A stretch of 64,000 nucleotides of DNA from Spirosoma aerolatum (GTDB lineage Bacteria; Bacteroidota; Bacteroidia; Cytophagales; Spirosomataceae): the NCBI RefSeq assembly GCF_002056795.1, contig NZ_CP020104.1, positions 124,001 through 188,000 of the forward strand, read 5' to 3'. The notes below the pieces were generated by a model. That model searched no databases. It was not told the origin of the DNA and was given only the letters and a program-made list of their open reading frames with translations. The translations under genes were made by a program, and so were the position numbers. This document shows, in pieces, positions 1 through 9,662 of this stretch (position 1 is its first letter; every line of letters starts with the position of its first letter).

Positions 1-986
1 GAATCGGCCAGTGTCAGAATGATGGCGCCACCCAGCGCAGAGCCGGTCAAGACACGTCGATGATCGGACCCGGCACCCATCCGAATCAGGTGGGGAACCA
101 CCAGCCCGATGAATCCAATGATGCCCGCAACGGCTACTGAGGTGCCGACGGCCAGTGTCGAGAAAAGAATGACCTGCCGTTTGACAAGTTTAAGGTTCAC
201 GCCCAGCATACTCGCCTGGCTTTCGCCCAGCGCCAGCAGATTCAGCGATTTGCCCAGACGGGGAATGCCAACCAGCGCAATGATCGTAAAGGGTAAAATG
301 GCCAGAACCGATGTCCAGCTAGCACCACCCAGACTGCCCAGGCTCCAGAAGGTAATATTGCGAAGTTGCTCATCCGTAGCCAGATAGGTCATAATACCCG
401 TCAACGCACCCGATAACGCATTGATCGCAATACCCGTGAGTAGCATGGTTGTGATGATATCTTTCCCGGCTATTCGCGCAATTCGGTACACCAGAAAAGC
501 GGTCGTACAGGCGCCCGAAAAGGCTACCACCGATAAGGCATACAGCCCCAGCATACCGCTTAACTTCTGAAAAAAACTCACTTCAAGCACGATCATCGTC
601 ACCGCAGCCAGCGATGCTCCTGATGAAATGCCGATCAGACCCGGATCGGCCAGCGGATTTCGAAAAAGCCCTTGAATCGCAGCGCCTGAAATAGCCAGGC
701 CAGCGCCAATCAAGACGGCCACACAAACGCGTGGCAATCGAATAGCTAAAAGAATGGCTTCCTTTGTCGGGTCAACAGCAACGGTGTAGCCGAGTGACCG
801 GGCTATAATTAACAGGATTTCGTAAGGCGACACGCGTACAGCACCAATCCCTGCCGAAAAAACGACGGTTGCCACTAACCCACCAAGTAAGACTGGCATC
901 AGCCAGGGATTGATAGATTGTTTTAGCGACGATGGCGAGACCCCTGTTTTCAACGGAGGATTACGAACCACGGTAAGGGTATCCAT
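1..986 (-). CDS. hmuU: FecCD-family heme/iron ABC transporter permease (partial, 3' end missing)
   Basis: Inner-membrane permease of the BtuC/FecCD type, expected to pass heme or a ferric chelate from the periplasmic binding protein into the cytoplasm. Reading the minus strand from the ATG at 984-986 gives MDTLTVVRNPPLK, a first membrane helix, then family blocks: RLPRVCVAVLIGAGLAISGA near residue 85, the NPLADPGLIGIS block after it, and GLVVPHLIRMGAGSDHR near the right end of the visible part. The frame is open to base 1, so roughly the last 10 residues are outside the window. The start lies 5 bp after the stop of the binding-protein gene, so the two are co-transcribed. The ATPase (hmuV) should follow outside. 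Family assignment is firm; heme as substrate is inferred from HmuY and the receptor upstream. Confidence 0.9.
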   Translation of the reverse strand, partial: MDTLTVVRNPPLKTGVSPSSLKQSINPWLMPVLLGGLVATVVFSAGIGAVRVSPYEILLIIARSLGYTVAVDPTKEAILLAIRLPRVCVAVLIGAGLAISGAAIQGLFRNPLADPGLIGISSGASLAAVTMIVLEVSFFQKLSGMLGLYALSVVAFSGACTTAFLVYRIARIAGKDIITTMLLTGIAINALSGALTGIMTYLATDEQLRNITFWSLGSLGGASWTSVLAILPFTIIALVGIPRLGKSLNLLALGESQASMLGVNLKLVKRQVILFSTLAVGTSVAVAGIIGFIGLVVPHLIRMGAGSDHRRVLTGSALGGAIILTLAD

Positions 987-991
987 CGGGT

Positions 992-1864
992 TTAGGCCTT
1001 AGGTTTTTGACTGATTTTCTGGGCTAATTCCTGTAGCGCTTTACCTAAACGTGGGGAAAACCCACTTAGCAAGTGCCCATCCATGCCGATGATGTGTCCG
1101 GCCTTACCCGCATTCGTCTGCGTAATACCCTGCACTTTTTGCAAGCCAGCTGCTCCGCCCAGGCTTTCAAGACCACTGTCGAATAGCAGAATAACATCGG
1201 GGTTGGCCGTTACGAGGGCTTCGGCAGTGAGGGGCTTGTAATTCTCGAAGTCGGATGCGGCATTGGTCCCTCCGGCCAATTCAATCATTTTATCGACCTG
1301 TGTTCCCCGACCTGAGACCATCATGGTGCCTGTTCCCCGGGCATAAATGAACAGGACTTTCGGATTGCCGGTCGCTTTTTTGACCTGCGCCAGATCAGTA
1401 TCTAGTTTTTTGATCAGGGGTTTGGCGCGCGAAGGAACCTGACAGGTATTGGCTACATCCTGAATCAGTTTTTTCGCTCCGGCAATGCTATAGTCCTGTC
1501 CAAACGTAATCACCTTGATGCCCGCCGATCTGATCTGATCGATCACTTCGGGTTTAGTACCTGCATTTTGCGACGTCAGGACAAGAGTTGGTTTCAGCGA
1601 GATAACCCCTTCGGCCGATATGTTCCGATTATGGCCGACTTTCGGGAGTTTCTGCAAGGATTCGGGATAGGTGCTGGTTACATCAACACCAACCAGATGT
1701 GCCTGTAGACCCAGATCGCACAGAATTTCACTGACTGTGCCATCCAGCGAAACAATCCGAATGGGGTCGTCTTTTGGGTTTTCAGGCATTGATACGGCCT
1801 GGTGGCTGGCTAAAATTCCCAGCAAACAACCGAGGCAGAGTATGACATAGGGTAGTTGTTTCAT
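992..1864 (-). CDS. hmuT: Heme/hemin ABC transporter periplasmic binding protein
   Basis: Periplasmic helical-backbone binding protein (BtuF/HmuT type) that captures heme after outer-membrane passage and hands it to the FecCD permease. 290 residues, a normal family length. The N-terminus has a hydrophobic signal segment followed by a cut near HQAVS; the cysteines there do not form a good lipobox, so a soluble periplasmic protein is favoured. Family landmarks are IVSLDGTVSEILCDLGL (about residue 37), the GHNRNISAEGVISLKPTLVL strand-helix unit and a late TAEALVTANPDVILL block, which are the two lobes of the fold. Third cistron of the hmu operon, 57 bp after hmuY. Cobalamin or siderophore binding cannot be excluded from sequence alone, but HmuY next door argues for heme. 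Confidence 0.88.
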   Translation of the reverse strand: MKQLPYVILCLGCLLGILASHQAVSMPENPKDDPIRIVSLDGTVSEILCDLGLQAHLVGVDVTSTYPESLQKLPKVGHNRNISAEGVISLKPTLVLTSQNAGTKPEVIDQIRSAGIKVITFGQDYSIAGAKKLIQDVANTCQVPSRAKPLIKKLDTDLAQVKKATGNPKVLFIYARGTGTMMVSGRGTQVDKMIELAGGTNAASDFENYKPLTAEALVTANPDVILLFDSGLESLGGAAGLQKVQGITQTNAGKAGHIIGMDGHLLSGFSPRLGKALQELAQKISQKPKA

Positions 1865-1921
1865 TGCGAGTATGGTAAAAGGAAACGGTCACGTCGACTT
1901 AGCGCCTTCGGTATGATGGGT

Positions 1922-3310
1922 TTAAGAAACTTTTTTAACCAGCTTGAATTCGAATTTGGGCTTGCCGCGTTCGCCACCATCCTGTGAAGCGAAGCTGATA
2001 AACTTGATCTTGTAAACGTTGCCCGCAGCGTCCTTCACCACATAGAATCGGTCGGTTCGAACACCCGTTGAGGTTTGGCTCGCTACGCGCCAGTTTGAAC
2101 CAATCACGTATTTGTCATTCTTGAAGGTAGTGGTGGCAATATTGCTGTCAGCGTAGGCATCATACGAAACCGTACTGGTAAGGATTTCGGCCGCCGTAAC
2201 TCCACCTAAGACGTTGATATAGACCTGATCAGCAAAGTAGTAGGGGATATCATTGGTGCCATCGCTGGTTTTGTAGATCCCACCACTCCATTCAATATCC
2301 CAACGTGCTTTTGCCGGTTCAACATCGACTACTGTGCCCGTTGTGAATGATATATACTTGAAGTTATACGCGTCATCTTTTGTAATCGACACGGTCTTAA
2401 AGGTCGTCTCTTTGATACCTGCATATTGTAGCGTATAACCTGTTGTTCCGTTCCGAAGTATCCGAACTTTTACCCAGCCCTTGGCAGGTGTTGATCCGCT
2501 GGTGCCCCGATTGATGATATACACTTTGTTATCGGCATCGGTAGCCGAAATGCTCGCAATAACCGTTTTGGTAAGATCGCCCGATACATCGTCGACCCAT
2601 TTCAAACCAGCCGGATCAAAGTTTCCTACGCTCAATGATAAGCCAGCCGTGTCGGCAGCCGTCACCTGGGCCAAGTCATTTTTGGCCAGGGCAATAGCCG
2701 CTGCTCCGGTCGTATTGTTCAGAATCACGCGGAAATCGGCACCGGAATAAAAGCCCAAATCCCAACTGTCCCGCCGGATGGAAGTAGCCGCATTATTACT
2801 TAAATCCACAAATACGGAGTTAACAGCACTGGAGCCTCCTGTACCACCATCGAGTGTGAGCGTAGTACCTGTTGATATGATGGATGTGAATTTAACCTTG
2901 AGGGATTTCGTCGTGCCGACCAAAACCGGGTTACCAGCCGAAGTAATGGCAAAATCGATGGTTTCTGTACCGCTCAGAAAAATTGAATTGGCTTTAGTAA
3001 TTGTAAACGAGGTTTCACTGCTTCCGGCTGGTACAGTCAACGACAAGGTATTGTTGGTGATGGCCGGGGTGGTCGTAAACTGAGTGCCATAGGTGATGCC
3101 AGTGGGGGTTACCTGAACAGTTATGGGGGTAGCCGCATCGACCGCCCGAGACAGCTTCAGCTTAATGGTTGACGATTGTGTAGCTGCATCCATACCCTGT
3201 TCGGTACTTTCAAACTGCACCAGATTGTCGGGTAGCGGAGGGTCGCTTTCTTTACAGGCATTTAAGGCACTAACCGTTATAAGGAATACGAAGCCAAGGA
3301 CTTTTTTCAT
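1922..3310 (-). CDS. hmuY: HmuY-family heme-binding lipoprotein
   Basis: Surface or periplasmic lipoprotein that scavenges heme and passes it to the TonB receptor, as known for HmuY of Porphyromonas. The signal peptide ends in the lipobox LNAC at Cys19. Residues about 30-145 form a Calx-beta/immunoglobulin-like N-terminal region. The HmuY domain fills the rest: a WDLGFYSGADFRVILNN block (about 180-200), WDIEWSGGIYK (about 340) and a C-terminal FYVVKDAAGNVYKIKF strand pair. At 462 residues it is about twice the length of P. gingivalis HmuY because of the extra N-terminal domain. Sits 77 bp downstream of the receptor gene in the same operon. Which histidines or methionines bind heme cannot be told without a structure alignment. 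Confidence 0.88.
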   Translation of the reverse strand: MKKVLGFVFLITVSALNACKESDPPLPDNLVQFESTEQGMDAATQSSTIKLKLSRAVDAATPITVQVTPTGITYGTQFTTTPAITNNTLSLTVPAGSSETSFTITKANSIFLSGTETIDFAITSAGNPVLVGTTKSLKVKFTSIISTGTTLTLDGGTGGSSAVNSVFVDLSNNAATSIRRDSWDLGFYSGADFRVILNNTTGAAAIALAKNDLAQVTAADTAGLSLSVGNFDPAGLKWVDDVSGDLTKTVIASISATDADNKVYIINRGTSGSTPAKGWVKVRILRNGTTGYTLQYAGIKETTFKTVSITKDDAYNFKYISFTTGTVVDVEPAKARWDIEWSGGIYKTSDGTNDIPYYFADQVYINVLGGVTAAEILTSTVSYDAYADSNIATTTFKNDKYVIGSNWRVASQTSTGVRTDRFYVVKDAAGNVYKIKFISFASQDGGERGKPKFEFKLVKKVS

Positions 3311-3387
3311 GGGATGTAAACTGTTTGGTAGACTTGTGTTGTAGCTGAGTGATAGCGTATTATGGGTTAGGTGTAGCCAGTGGTTGA

Positions 3388-5682
3388 TTAGTTTTTAGAC
3401 CATTGAAAACTAAGGCCCAGGAAGTAGGAACGTTCGTAGCTGACAGGCGATGGTCCGCCCGAACTATGGGCGCCACCCGTGTCGGTTGAGGTGTTCGACA
3501 GGCGGGTAATGTTGAAGAGATTTTTGGCCCCCGTAGTCAGTGTCAGGTAGCTGGTAATGGGCTTGGTCAGGGTAAGATCGGCCCAGTGGAAAGCGGCTAT
3601 TTCGGTCAATACTGCCGAAACATGACCGTCGGCAGTGGCGGTTGCCAGGTAGCTGGGTCGTTTGCCCGTGTATTTATAGAAAAGGCTGACTTTCGTACCG
3701 AGTTTTTTCAGTGTATAGGTCAGATTCGTATTGACTTCCGGCGACCAGATGAACGTGGGTAGCTTGCCTTCTACATAGGTCGTGGTATCTGTTCCGGTGA
3801 GTAGATTGTTGTACCGACCGATGTATGAAAAACCTACTGTTGCCTGAAGTGCCTTCCAGGAAAAGACGTTTTCCAGCGTAACGCCCATTGTTTTGAATCG
3901 GTCAATATTGATGTTTGTCGTAATGCGAGGGTCGCTGGGATCGATTCCATAAGTGATCAGGTTATTAAAATCGTTATAAAAAAAGCCCAGTGTCGATTTG
4001 GCTTTCGGCATCGCCTGCCAGACCAGCGATCCGTTGAAACTGTTCGAGTTTTCGGCTTTCAGATTCGGATTGCCTCGGATGGAGTGGCTGGCGTCGAAGA
4101 AATTGAAATACAATTCTCGTAGAGCGGGTGAGCGAAAACCGCGTGCATAGGCTAAACGCAAATCCAGTGTGGGGGTAAGGGCAAATTTGGTGTTGAGTGA
4201 AGGAATAACCGGAGGAGCCTCGTAAACCGAATTTTTGATGAACCGCAGGCCCGGACGGATACTGATGCGAGTACTTGGATTGAGTGTCGATGACACAAAA
4301 AAGGCATAATCGTTGATGCCTGGTGATCCTAAAATCCGGTCTCCTGAAGCGGCATCCCGATTTATATCGATTCCGGGTTGTAGTGAAACGACTGGTGAAA
4401 CCTTATAGGTAGCCGTTGCCCGGTACGTTTGACTGGTAAACGTGGCAACATCCTGCTCGCCCTGTCCCAATGAAAGTGTGCGCCGATTGGTCGTTACATC
4501 CAGAATAGTCGTTTGTGTACGGCGCTGATAATCCGTAAGCGAAGCCTGCCCATTGAACTGAAGCCGATCGGTTACTTTCCAGTCGCTCTGTAGTTGATGA
4601 ACATATCGATTGGTGATGTATTTCTGGTCGCGAGCCTGATGGGTGTTGCTATTTTCAGCCCCCTGGCTCAGTAAGTCTTCTTTGAGCGCATCCAGCCGGT
4701 AATAGATATTGAGGTGTTCGGTACGATAACCAATTTTCCCATGACCAAACAGCTGATTTTTGGGTAGCCAGTCTTTTACTCGTCCTTCCGATAGACCTTG
4801 CCAGCCACCAAACGTATTATTGGTGACTCCGGCCGATGCGTTCCAGCCTTTCTTTTGCCAGGTAATTCCAGCATTCTGGATGTGTAGTCCCTGGTTGGTG
4901 AGTACGTTGTACTCTTTACCGGCTGTCTCTTCCTGAATGCGTGCGGTAACACTTAGCCGTTCGCGGCCTGGTTTTTTGGTGATAATATTGACAACCCCCG
5001 CCAGCGCATCGGAGCCATACGAAACCGACATAGGGCCTTCGACAATTTCGATCCGCTCGATGCTGTTGATGTCGATCTGATTTAGGCTTTCCCGTGTATC
5101 GCCCCGGTCAACCATAGGGAGGCCATCCAGCAAGATTTTGACGTTGCGGCCCGACATCCCCATCAGTTGTACATCGGTAGTGCCTAAGGTAAGGTCGTTG
5201 GAAAATCGGAAGCCCAGTTCGTTATTCAGAACGCCCATCACATTCGTTGCCGCCCGCAAACGAATGCGTTCACTATCAATCACCCGGACATTGTACACCG
5301 ATTTCTTCAGTGATTGGGGTTCATACTGTCCAGTCACGATAACTTCATTCAACTGGCTGGTAGCAGGTTGTAGTCTAACCGTGAATTGAACGGGCTGATT
5401 GTCTCGTAGCATAATAGCCTGTTGCAGCGTTGCATAGCCTATCATTGAAATTTGAAGATGATATTTCCCCGGAGCGAGTTCCGATAAGGTAAAATGTCCT
5501 TTTTCGTCGGTTGTCGTGCCTTTGGGAGCGTCAATAACCTGAATAGTAGCTAATGCGCCCGGCGTACCGTCGGCCAGTAAGACAGTACCCTTGATCGTAT
5601 GGTTCTGCGCCCAGACTACAGATGAGTTTAATAAGATCAGCAAGCACAATTGAAGAAAGCTATTCGTACAGACTTGTTTCAT
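3388..5682 (-). CDS. hmuR: TonB-dependent heme receptor (HmuR/HemR type)
   Basis: Outer-membrane gated barrel that imports heme with energy from TonB/ExbBD. In order: signal peptide ending in SSVVWAQ, a carboxypeptidase-regulatory-like beta domain (about 35-110), the plug with LNEVIVTGQY and a VSYGSDALAGVVNIITK strand, and a 22-strand barrel ending in an aromatic-rich SYFLGLSFQW. A FRSP box (ARGFRSPALRELYF) and an NPNL box (GNPNLKAENS) flank a histidine in ASHSIRG; FRAP/NPDL boxes with a histidine between them are the signature of heme receptors such as HemR. I chose the ATG at 5680-5682 (MKQVCTN), which gives a compact signal peptide; an in-frame ATG lies 15 bp upstream at 5697. First gene of the heme operon. 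Confidence 0.9.
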   Translation of the reverse strand: MKQVCTNSFLQLCLLILLNSSVVWAQNHTIKGTVLLADGTPGALATIQVIDAPKGTTTDEKGHFTLSELAPGKYHLQISMIGYATLQQAIMLRDNQPVQFTVRLQPATSQLNEVIVTGQYEPQSLKKSVYNVRVIDSERIRLRAATNVMGVLNNELGFRFSNDLTLGTTDVQLMGMSGRNVKILLDGLPMVDRGDTRESLNQIDINSIERIEIVEGPMSVSYGSDALAGVVNIITKKPGRERLSVTARIQEETAGKEYNVLTNQGLHIQNAGITWQKKGWNASAGVTNNTFGGWQGLSEGRVKDWLPKNQLFGHGKIGYRTEHLNIYYRLDALKEDLLSQGAENSNTHQARDQKYITNRYVHQLQSDWKVTDRLQFNGQASLTDYQRRTQTTILDVTTNRRTLSLGQGEQDVATFTSQTYRATATYKVSPVVSLQPGIDINRDAASGDRILGSPGINDYAFFVSSTLNPSTRISIRPGLRFIKNSVYEAPPVIPSLNTKFALTPTLDLRLAYARGFRSPALRELYFNFFDASHSIRGNPNLKAENSNSFNGSLVWQAMPKAKSTLGFFYNDFNNLITYGIDPSDPRITTNINIDRFKTMGVTLENVFSWKALQATVGFSYIGRYNNLLTGTDTTTYVEGKLPTFIWSPEVNTNLTYTLKKLGTKVSLFYKYTGKRPSYLATATADGHVSAVLTEIAAFHWADLTLTKPITSYLTLTTGAKNLFNITRLSNTSTDTGGAHSSGGPSPVSYERSYFLGLSFQWSKN

Positions 5683-5751
5683 GATCCAGGTAGTCAATGG
5701 CTTGCCGTAATCAAATTTCTATTATTAAATAGACTAATTAAAAACAATGGA

Positions 5752-5784
5752 CAAAGATAAAATATAATAGGTGGGTTTATCAAA
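5752..5784 (-). promoter_or_regulatory. Candidate Bacteroidota promoter of the heme operon
   Basis: On the minus strand TATCTTTG (5759-5752) fits the phylum -7 consensus TAnnTTTG, with TTG at 5784-5782, 22 bp upstream of it. It is about 70 bp before the receptor start in an AT-rich stretch. The spacing is slightly long. No convincing Fur box was seen. Confidence 0.4.
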
Positions 5785-6326
5785 TATTATTTAGAATTTG
5801 TCTTAATAAATTTTGTTGTTACTAAACTGGATATACTGACATAATCGTACACGTTTCGTCAGGGCTTAGCTGTACCTAAATTTATTTGCCCAAGCCAACG
5901 GATATGGGGTAGTTCTGCGGAAAGGCATATAGTCGTCGTTTGCACGAGACGGGAACACGATCGTCTTAGATAGGAGATTCAATGAGACTGATCTGTGCGT
6001 GCAGTTAATCTGAAGTTTTGTACTTTAGCTTTTATATAAGAAGTGGTTGTTGTAAATGTATCCAAACAGGTTTAATTGTTACATAGTCTATAGTTGGGTC
6101 TATACAGCAAAACGGGGCTAGTATGGAAATAGGGAGGTCGGTAGTTGGGCACTTATCGCGTTAACGTCTTAGCAAAGGTTGCCACTACGAAAGCTTACTT
6201 TGATTATTTAATCGGGTTTCATGCCCGATAATTTGCATAAAAATCTATGTTTCGTCAATTCTGAGTGAGCCACAAGGGGAACGACCGTTTTTTTTTTCTA
6301 CAAATCACTCAGAATCAATATTTTAC
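5785..6326. other. Intergenic region, no gene recognised
   Basis: About 540 bp between the divergent heme operon and the histidine kinase gene. It must hold the kinase promoter. The only local structure seen is a small CGGG/CCCG inverted repeat near 6212-6228 and a T-rich run near 6290. No reading frame, RNA gene or repeat was recognised. Confidence 0.5.
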
Positions 6327-6377
6327 ATGCTTATTTTATTTAGCCCTCTTTTGCCTGATAGACGAAAGCTAGTGCTC

Positions 6378-8306
6378 ATGAAACTCAAGTCTATGGGTGG
6401 ATTAACCTCCACCTACTTCATAGTCCTCTTGGTTTTTGTAGGGTTAAATGGAGGGATTGCCAGCGCTCAGTCGTTCAAATTTGCTGATACCCACCCGATT
6501 ACTAATCCAGATAGCCTGGAGCATTGGCTAGTGCTCAACCCTACCCCATCCTTGAATCGACTCAGGAACCTGATTGTACTAGAGCGTACGTACTGTTGGG
6601 AGTATCATGATAAGGTTGGGAAATACCTACCTGAGATTAGCCGCTTGACTAAATTATACCACGATCGGACGGCTGATGCAGCTTATCAATATCTCCGTGC
6701 CTTTGCCCATTACTATCTGGACTATCGTGGGCAAACGACGTTATACGCTAATCAGGCTCTCCAGATCTTTCAGGAACTTGGTGATCAATCGGGCCTCTTA
6801 AATACCTATGGTTTGTTAGTGCTTATTAATGTAAAAAACTATCAATATAAGGTGCACTCCAAGACGCAGGTCAGCAAGGAATATTTAGCCCAAATTGATC
6901 AGATTCTAGCTACTACCCACGATCCGCATGATCTTCTGGTGGCCAAATTGGTGTATATCTGGGATCGGGCTATACTGACTGAGAAGGGAATAGCCCTCAT
7001 GCAACAAACCCTTGACCAAGCCTTCGAAATAATCAATAAGAATCCTTCCTGCAGCTATGCCCGTGTACAGTTTAGTCGCTTACAAGCTCATTGTTATTAT
7101 TTGCATGGCCAGTATAACCTAGCCTATGAACAGAGTAAACAGCTTATTAGGCAGTTAAAGCCAGCTCAGTTCTGGGAAATGACAGTCGTAAGTCAAAATC
7201 TAGCGGGCTATTGTTATAAACTCAGGCGAACCGATGAGGGAATTGCCTTGTGCCAGAACGTGATAACGTTGCTTTCCCAAACTAAACCGGTTAAGCATCA
7301 TATACCCATAAAAGATACCTATGACAAGTACCGGCAATTGTTAATGCAAAAGGGTGACTATGTTGAGGCCAATCGCCTGGCTGATAGCATTCAGCATTAC
7401 AATGATCGGATTCTGTTGGCCGAGAATGACGAAAAGATGCTCGAACTGGAAGCCCGCTATGAAGACCAACGCAAACAGCAACAAATCCTTTATCTGCAAC
7501 AACAACAGCAACAAACCCGACTCCTGCTGCTGATTGTAGCGGCTGTGCTGGTCATCGTTGGGTTTCTGTTATACCGACTCTATCAGGCCAATAACCAACT
7601 GAAAGCCCTCAATAAATCTCGAGAACGCTTCTTTAGCATCATCGCTCACGACCTGCGCCGACCCATGCATGCCTTCCAGGGGATGAACGAACTAGTGAGC
7701 TATTACCTGAAAAACCAGCGCTATGAGGCTATAGAAAAACTATCTCAGGCAATTGATGAAGCCGGAGCTCGCATCCAGCTTATGCTCGACAATTTGCTGC
7801 GCTGGGCTCTAGCCCAACGACAGGAGCTACCTTACCAACCACAACTGCTACTGTTGGCGCCCAAGCTGCGGGAAGTGGTGAGCCTGTTTGAGAGCCTGCC
7901 TTACTCTGATTCGGTTGTCTTTACTGTGCGTTGCTCCGACCGGCTTCAGGTGTATGCCGACCCCGATGCGCTGGAGTTAATTTTACGGAACCTGGTGGCC
8001 AATGCGCTTAAGGCGATGGATCGGCAACCAGGTCGACTTACGATTGAGGCTACTATTCAGGAGGCCTCCAAGGTCAGTATTGAGGTATGGGATTCGGGAC
8101 CCGGAATGAGCTCCGCCCAGTTATCGTCGGTACGGTCGGTATTGGCGCATCCTAAGGATGGTCAGTTGAGTGAATCCAATCGGGGTTTAGGATTAATTCT
8201 AGTGAGTGAGTTTACGCATCGAAATCGAGGAAAGATCAGGGTGGAGAGTTCGGCGGAGGGTGGCACTCGGTTCACCCTCGTATTACCGGGTAACAACTAC
8301 CTCTAA
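6378..8306 (+). CDS. TPR-containing sensor histidine kinase
   Basis: Membrane sensor kinase. A signal peptide (MKLKSMGGL to ASAQ) is followed by a periplasmic helical region with TPR-like repeats (about 80-365), a glutamine-rich helix, one membrane helix (LLLLIVAAVLVIVGFLLYRL) and a cytoplasmic kinase core. The phospho-acceptor is His424 in SIIAHDLRRP; the ATPase domain shows the N box (LRNLVANALKAM), G1 (WDSGPGMSS) and a G2 glycine run (RGLGLILVSE). The ATG at 6378 is preferred because it begins the signal peptide; an upstream in-frame ATG at 6327 would add 17 residues. No response regulator is adjacent, so this is an orphan kinase and its partner and signal are unknown. Downstream is a shared convergent terminator. 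Confidence 0.85.
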   Translation: MKLKSMGGLTSTYFIVLLVFVGLNGGIASAQSFKFADTHPITNPDSLEHWLVLNPTPSLNRLRNLIVLERTYCWEYHDKVGKYLPEISRLTKLYHDRTADAAYQYLRAFAHYYLDYRGQTTLYANQALQIFQELGDQSGLLNTYGLLVLINVKNYQYKVHSKTQVSKEYLAQIDQILATTHDPHDLLVAKLVYIWDRAILTEKGIALMQQTLDQAFEIINKNPSCSYARVQFSRLQAHCYYLHGQYNLAYEQSKQLIRQLKPAQFWEMTVVSQNLAGYCYKLRRTDEGIALCQNVITLLSQTKPVKHHIPIKDTYDKYRQLLMQKGDYVEANRLADSIQHYNDRILLAENDEKMLELEARYEDQRKQQQILYLQQQQQQTRLLLLIVAAVLVIVGFLLYRLYQANNQLKALNKSRERFFSIIAHDLRRPMHAFQGMNELVSYYLKNQRYEAIEKLSQAIDEAGARIQLMLDNLLRWALAQRQELPYQPQLLLLAPKLREVVSLFESLPYSDSVVFTVRCSDRLQVYADPDALELILRNLVANALKAMDRQPGRLTIEATIQEASKVSIEVWDSGPGMSSAQLSSVRSVLAHPKDGQLSESNRGLGLILVSEFTHRNRGKIRVESSAEGGTRFTLVLPGNNYL

Positions 8307-8334
8307 ACTGTCTGGGAAAGCATAGAAAAAAAAA

Positions 8335-8352
8335 GCCCTGCTTAGGCAGGGC
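8335..8352. terminator. Bidirectional intrinsic terminator
   Basis: GCCCTGC / GCAGGGC stem with a TTAG loop, preceded by an A-run (a T-run on the minus strand). It sits between the convergent kinase and oxidoreductase genes and suits the minus-strand transcript best. Confidence 0.85.
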
Positions 8353-8383
8353 CGTATTATTTGACGAATGGTAAACGTCGATT

Positions 8384-9550
8384 TTACGCTTTCAGGTTGA
8401 TCTTTCGGCCTGTTTCGGCAGCCTGATAAATGGCCTGTAACAACCGGACATCGCGTAGCCCTTCTTCGCCGGTAACGTGATCGGGTAATTTTTTGCCGTC
8501 CAGAAGGTCTTTGCAAACGCCGTCCATGTGCGCTGCCTGGTGATTTACCACAGGTTGTTCAATCGGTCCTTTGCTGGTGCGACCTTTCAGCGGGCCGTAG
8601 CCAAAAGCGGGCGATAATTCGAACCAGCCTTTCTCACAGGAAGCATAGAGCCGTTCAACACCGGCCGCATAACTGGTGGTGGAGTTTGAAACGGCACCTC
8701 CCGGAAATTCAAACTGCCAGAACATAGTTTCCTCAACATCCTTAAACTTCTGTGGATCAGTTTTTGGGGCAAATTGAGCCGTTACGGAGATCGGTTCTTC
8801 TCCCGTCACATAGCGGGCGCCCTGTACGGCATAGATGCCTACATCCATAAGTGGGCCACCCCCGGCCATGCTTTTCTTCAGCCGCCACTGGTTCGGATCG
8901 CCACTGCGGAACCCGTCGCTACTTTCGATGAATTTAACGGCGCCAAATACTTTTTCCTGTCCTAGTCGCATCACTTCTTTGGTAAAGGGCTCATAGTGAA
9001 GCCGATAGCCAATAGCCAGTTGTTTGTTTGCCTTCTTACAGGCATCAATCATATTCTGACATTCTTTAGCGGTAATCGCCATGGGTTTTTCACAAATGAC
9101 GTGTTTGCCCGCCTTCGCTGCCCGTATTACATATTCTTCGTGCATTGAGTTAGGAAGCACCACGTACACTACATCAATATCTTTATTGTCGGCAATACGA
9201 TCAAAGGTTTTATAGTCGTACACATTCGCTTTGGGGATGTTGTACTTCTGCATCCATTGCTCGGCTTTTGAAGGAGTACCCGTTACTATTCCGGCTAAAC
9301 GGCAGTTTTGAGTCTGCTGCAATGCTGGTGCCAGAAGATTGGTGCTGTAATAGCCGAGCCCAACCAGGGCAATTCCTAGTTTGCGGCCGGGCTGTCCCAA
9401 AGCGTTTGGCCGTAATGAATACAGGCCACTGGATTCGTTTTTTACAAATTCATTATCGGCATAACCGAGCATTGGAAGCGAGAGCGCCGATGCCCCGGCA
9501 CCTAAGTTGCGTAGAAAATCTCGTCGGGAAGTAGAGGATTGCTTTTTCAT
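8384..9550 (-). CDS. Gfo/Idh/MocA-family oxidoreductase with Tat signal
   Basis: NAD(P)-dependent sugar or polyol dehydrogenase of the glucose-fructose oxidoreductase family, exported folded through the Tat system. The N-terminus carries the twin-arginine motif SRRDFLRNL followed by a hydrophobic stretch. A Rossmann fold starts near residue 58 (LGIALVGLGYYS) and the family motif EKPMA lies near residue 155; a C-terminal alpha/beta substrate domain follows, with GGGPLMDVGIYAV and a late DHVTGEEGLRDV block. 388 residues is typical for the secreted subfamily in this phylum. It stands as a single gene between two hairpins. The substrate cannot be assigned. Confidence 0.88.
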   Translation of the reverse strand: MKKQSSTSRRDFLRNLGAGASALSLPMLGYADNEFVKNESSGLYSLRPNALGQPGRKLGIALVGLGYYSTNLLAPALQQTQNCRLAGIVTGTPSKAEQWMQKYNIPKANVYDYKTFDRIADNKDIDVVYVVLPNSMHEEYVIRAAKAGKHVICEKPMAITAKECQNMIDACKKANKQLAIGYRLHYEPFTKEVMRLGQEKVFGAVKFIESSDGFRSGDPNQWRLKKSMAGGGPLMDVGIYAVQGARYVTGEEPISVTAQFAPKTDPQKFKDVEETMFWQFEFPGGAVSNSTTSYAAGVERLYASCEKGWFELSPAFGYGPLKGRTSKGPIEQPVVNHQAAHMDGVCKDLLDGKKLPDHVTGEEGLRDVRLLQAIYQAAETGRKINLKA

Positions 9551-9596
9551 GAATAGCCGGTTGGTAAACCCAGTACGTTACTGAGCCTTAAACAAA

Positions 9597-9630
9597 GACC
9601 CGAAGTCAGGTTTTCTACCAGCTTCGGGTC
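9597..9630 (-). terminator. Candidate terminator after the GyrI-like gene
   Basis: GACCCGAAG / CTTCGGGTC 9-bp stem with a 16-nt loop, followed on the minus strand by a modest T-rich run. It separates the GyrI-like gene from the oxidoreductase gene. Confidence 0.55.
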
Positions 9631-9662
9631 GGAGTTGTTTAGGGGAAAACGGCTCTAATTAG

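Noticed and set aside
5698..6326. Fur box before the heme operon
   Set aside because: No stretch close to the GATAATGATAATCATTATC consensus was found.
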